Source: an uncultured Alphaproteobacteria bacterium (GTDB taxonomy: Bacteria; Pseudomonadota; Alphaproteobacteria; Rs-D84). From it: a stretch of DNA of 6,526 nt. The stretch lies in assembly GCA_944390185.1 (NCBI GenBank), contig CALXPA010000048.1:1-6526 (forward strand). Direction: 5' to 3'. The notes under the pieces were generated by a model. That model did no database searches, was not told the origin of the DNA, and was given only the letters and a program-made list of their open reading frames with translations. Below are positions 6,504 through 6,526 of the stretch, piece after piece (position 1 is the stretch's first letter; every line of letters starts with the position of its first letter). Both the position numbers and the translations under genes were made by a program.

Positions 6504-6525
6504 GCCCAGTTTTCTGGGCTTTTTT
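6504..6525 (+). terminator. Intrinsic terminator after tRNA-fMet
   Basis: GCCCAG (6504-6509), a TTTT loop and CTGGGC (6514-6519) form a perfect 6-bp stem followed by six Ts (6520-6525). It starts 7 nt after the tRNA 3' end, so the tRNA is a single-gene unit. Confidence 0.88.
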
Positions 6526-6526
6526 A

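Overview
The window looks like a piece of chromosome from a Gram-negative bacterium, most likely an uncultured or host-associated alphaproteobacterium. The lipid A genes show a Gram-negative outer membrane. The pairing of a DUF374-type acyltransferase with lpxK and the absence of an FtsH-degron tail on LpxC resemble alphaproteobacteria. Base composition looks moderate (mid-40s % G+C by eye, not computed). The lineage is inference. All protein genes lie on the minus strand; only a tRNA lies on the plus strand. Genes are tightly packed, and no stretch over 300 bases lacks a gene.

Right edge (about 6379-6525, +): a self-contained initiator tRNA unit with a near-perfect sigma70-type promoter, a 77-nt tRNA-fMet (CAT anticodon, encoded CCA) and an intrinsic terminator. 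Middle (6335 down to 3112, -): a complete four-gene transcription unit. A promoter divergent from the tRNA promoter drives a DUF374-family lysophospholipid acyltransferase-like protein, then lpxK (lipid A 4'-kinase), lpxC (UDP-acyl-GlcNAc deacetylase, the committed step of lipid A synthesis) and a small DUF4156-like lipoprotein, ending at a clear terminator. The first three genes overlap (1 and 20 nt) and the last follows after 17 nt, so translational coupling is likely.

Left half (3099 down to 1, -): the start of a second operon, with its own extended -10 promoter just behind that terminator. It encodes three proteins that match, in order and architecture, PilO, PilP and PilQ of the R64/type IVb (thin pilus) assembly system: an inner-membrane accessory protein, a periplasmic coiled-coil protein and a GspE/PilB-type assembly ATPase cut off by the window edge. 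The secretin gene (pilN) that precedes pilO in R64-type clusters is not upstream here.

I do not see a wholly new system. The most notable points are a roughly 25-residue tryptophan- and arginine-containing insertion in LpxC, the co-operonic lpxK-lpxC-lipoprotein arrangement, an initiator tRNA with A29:U41 in place of the usual first G:C pair, and a pilus operon that starts at pilO with a TTG codon behind an (AG)5 repeat.
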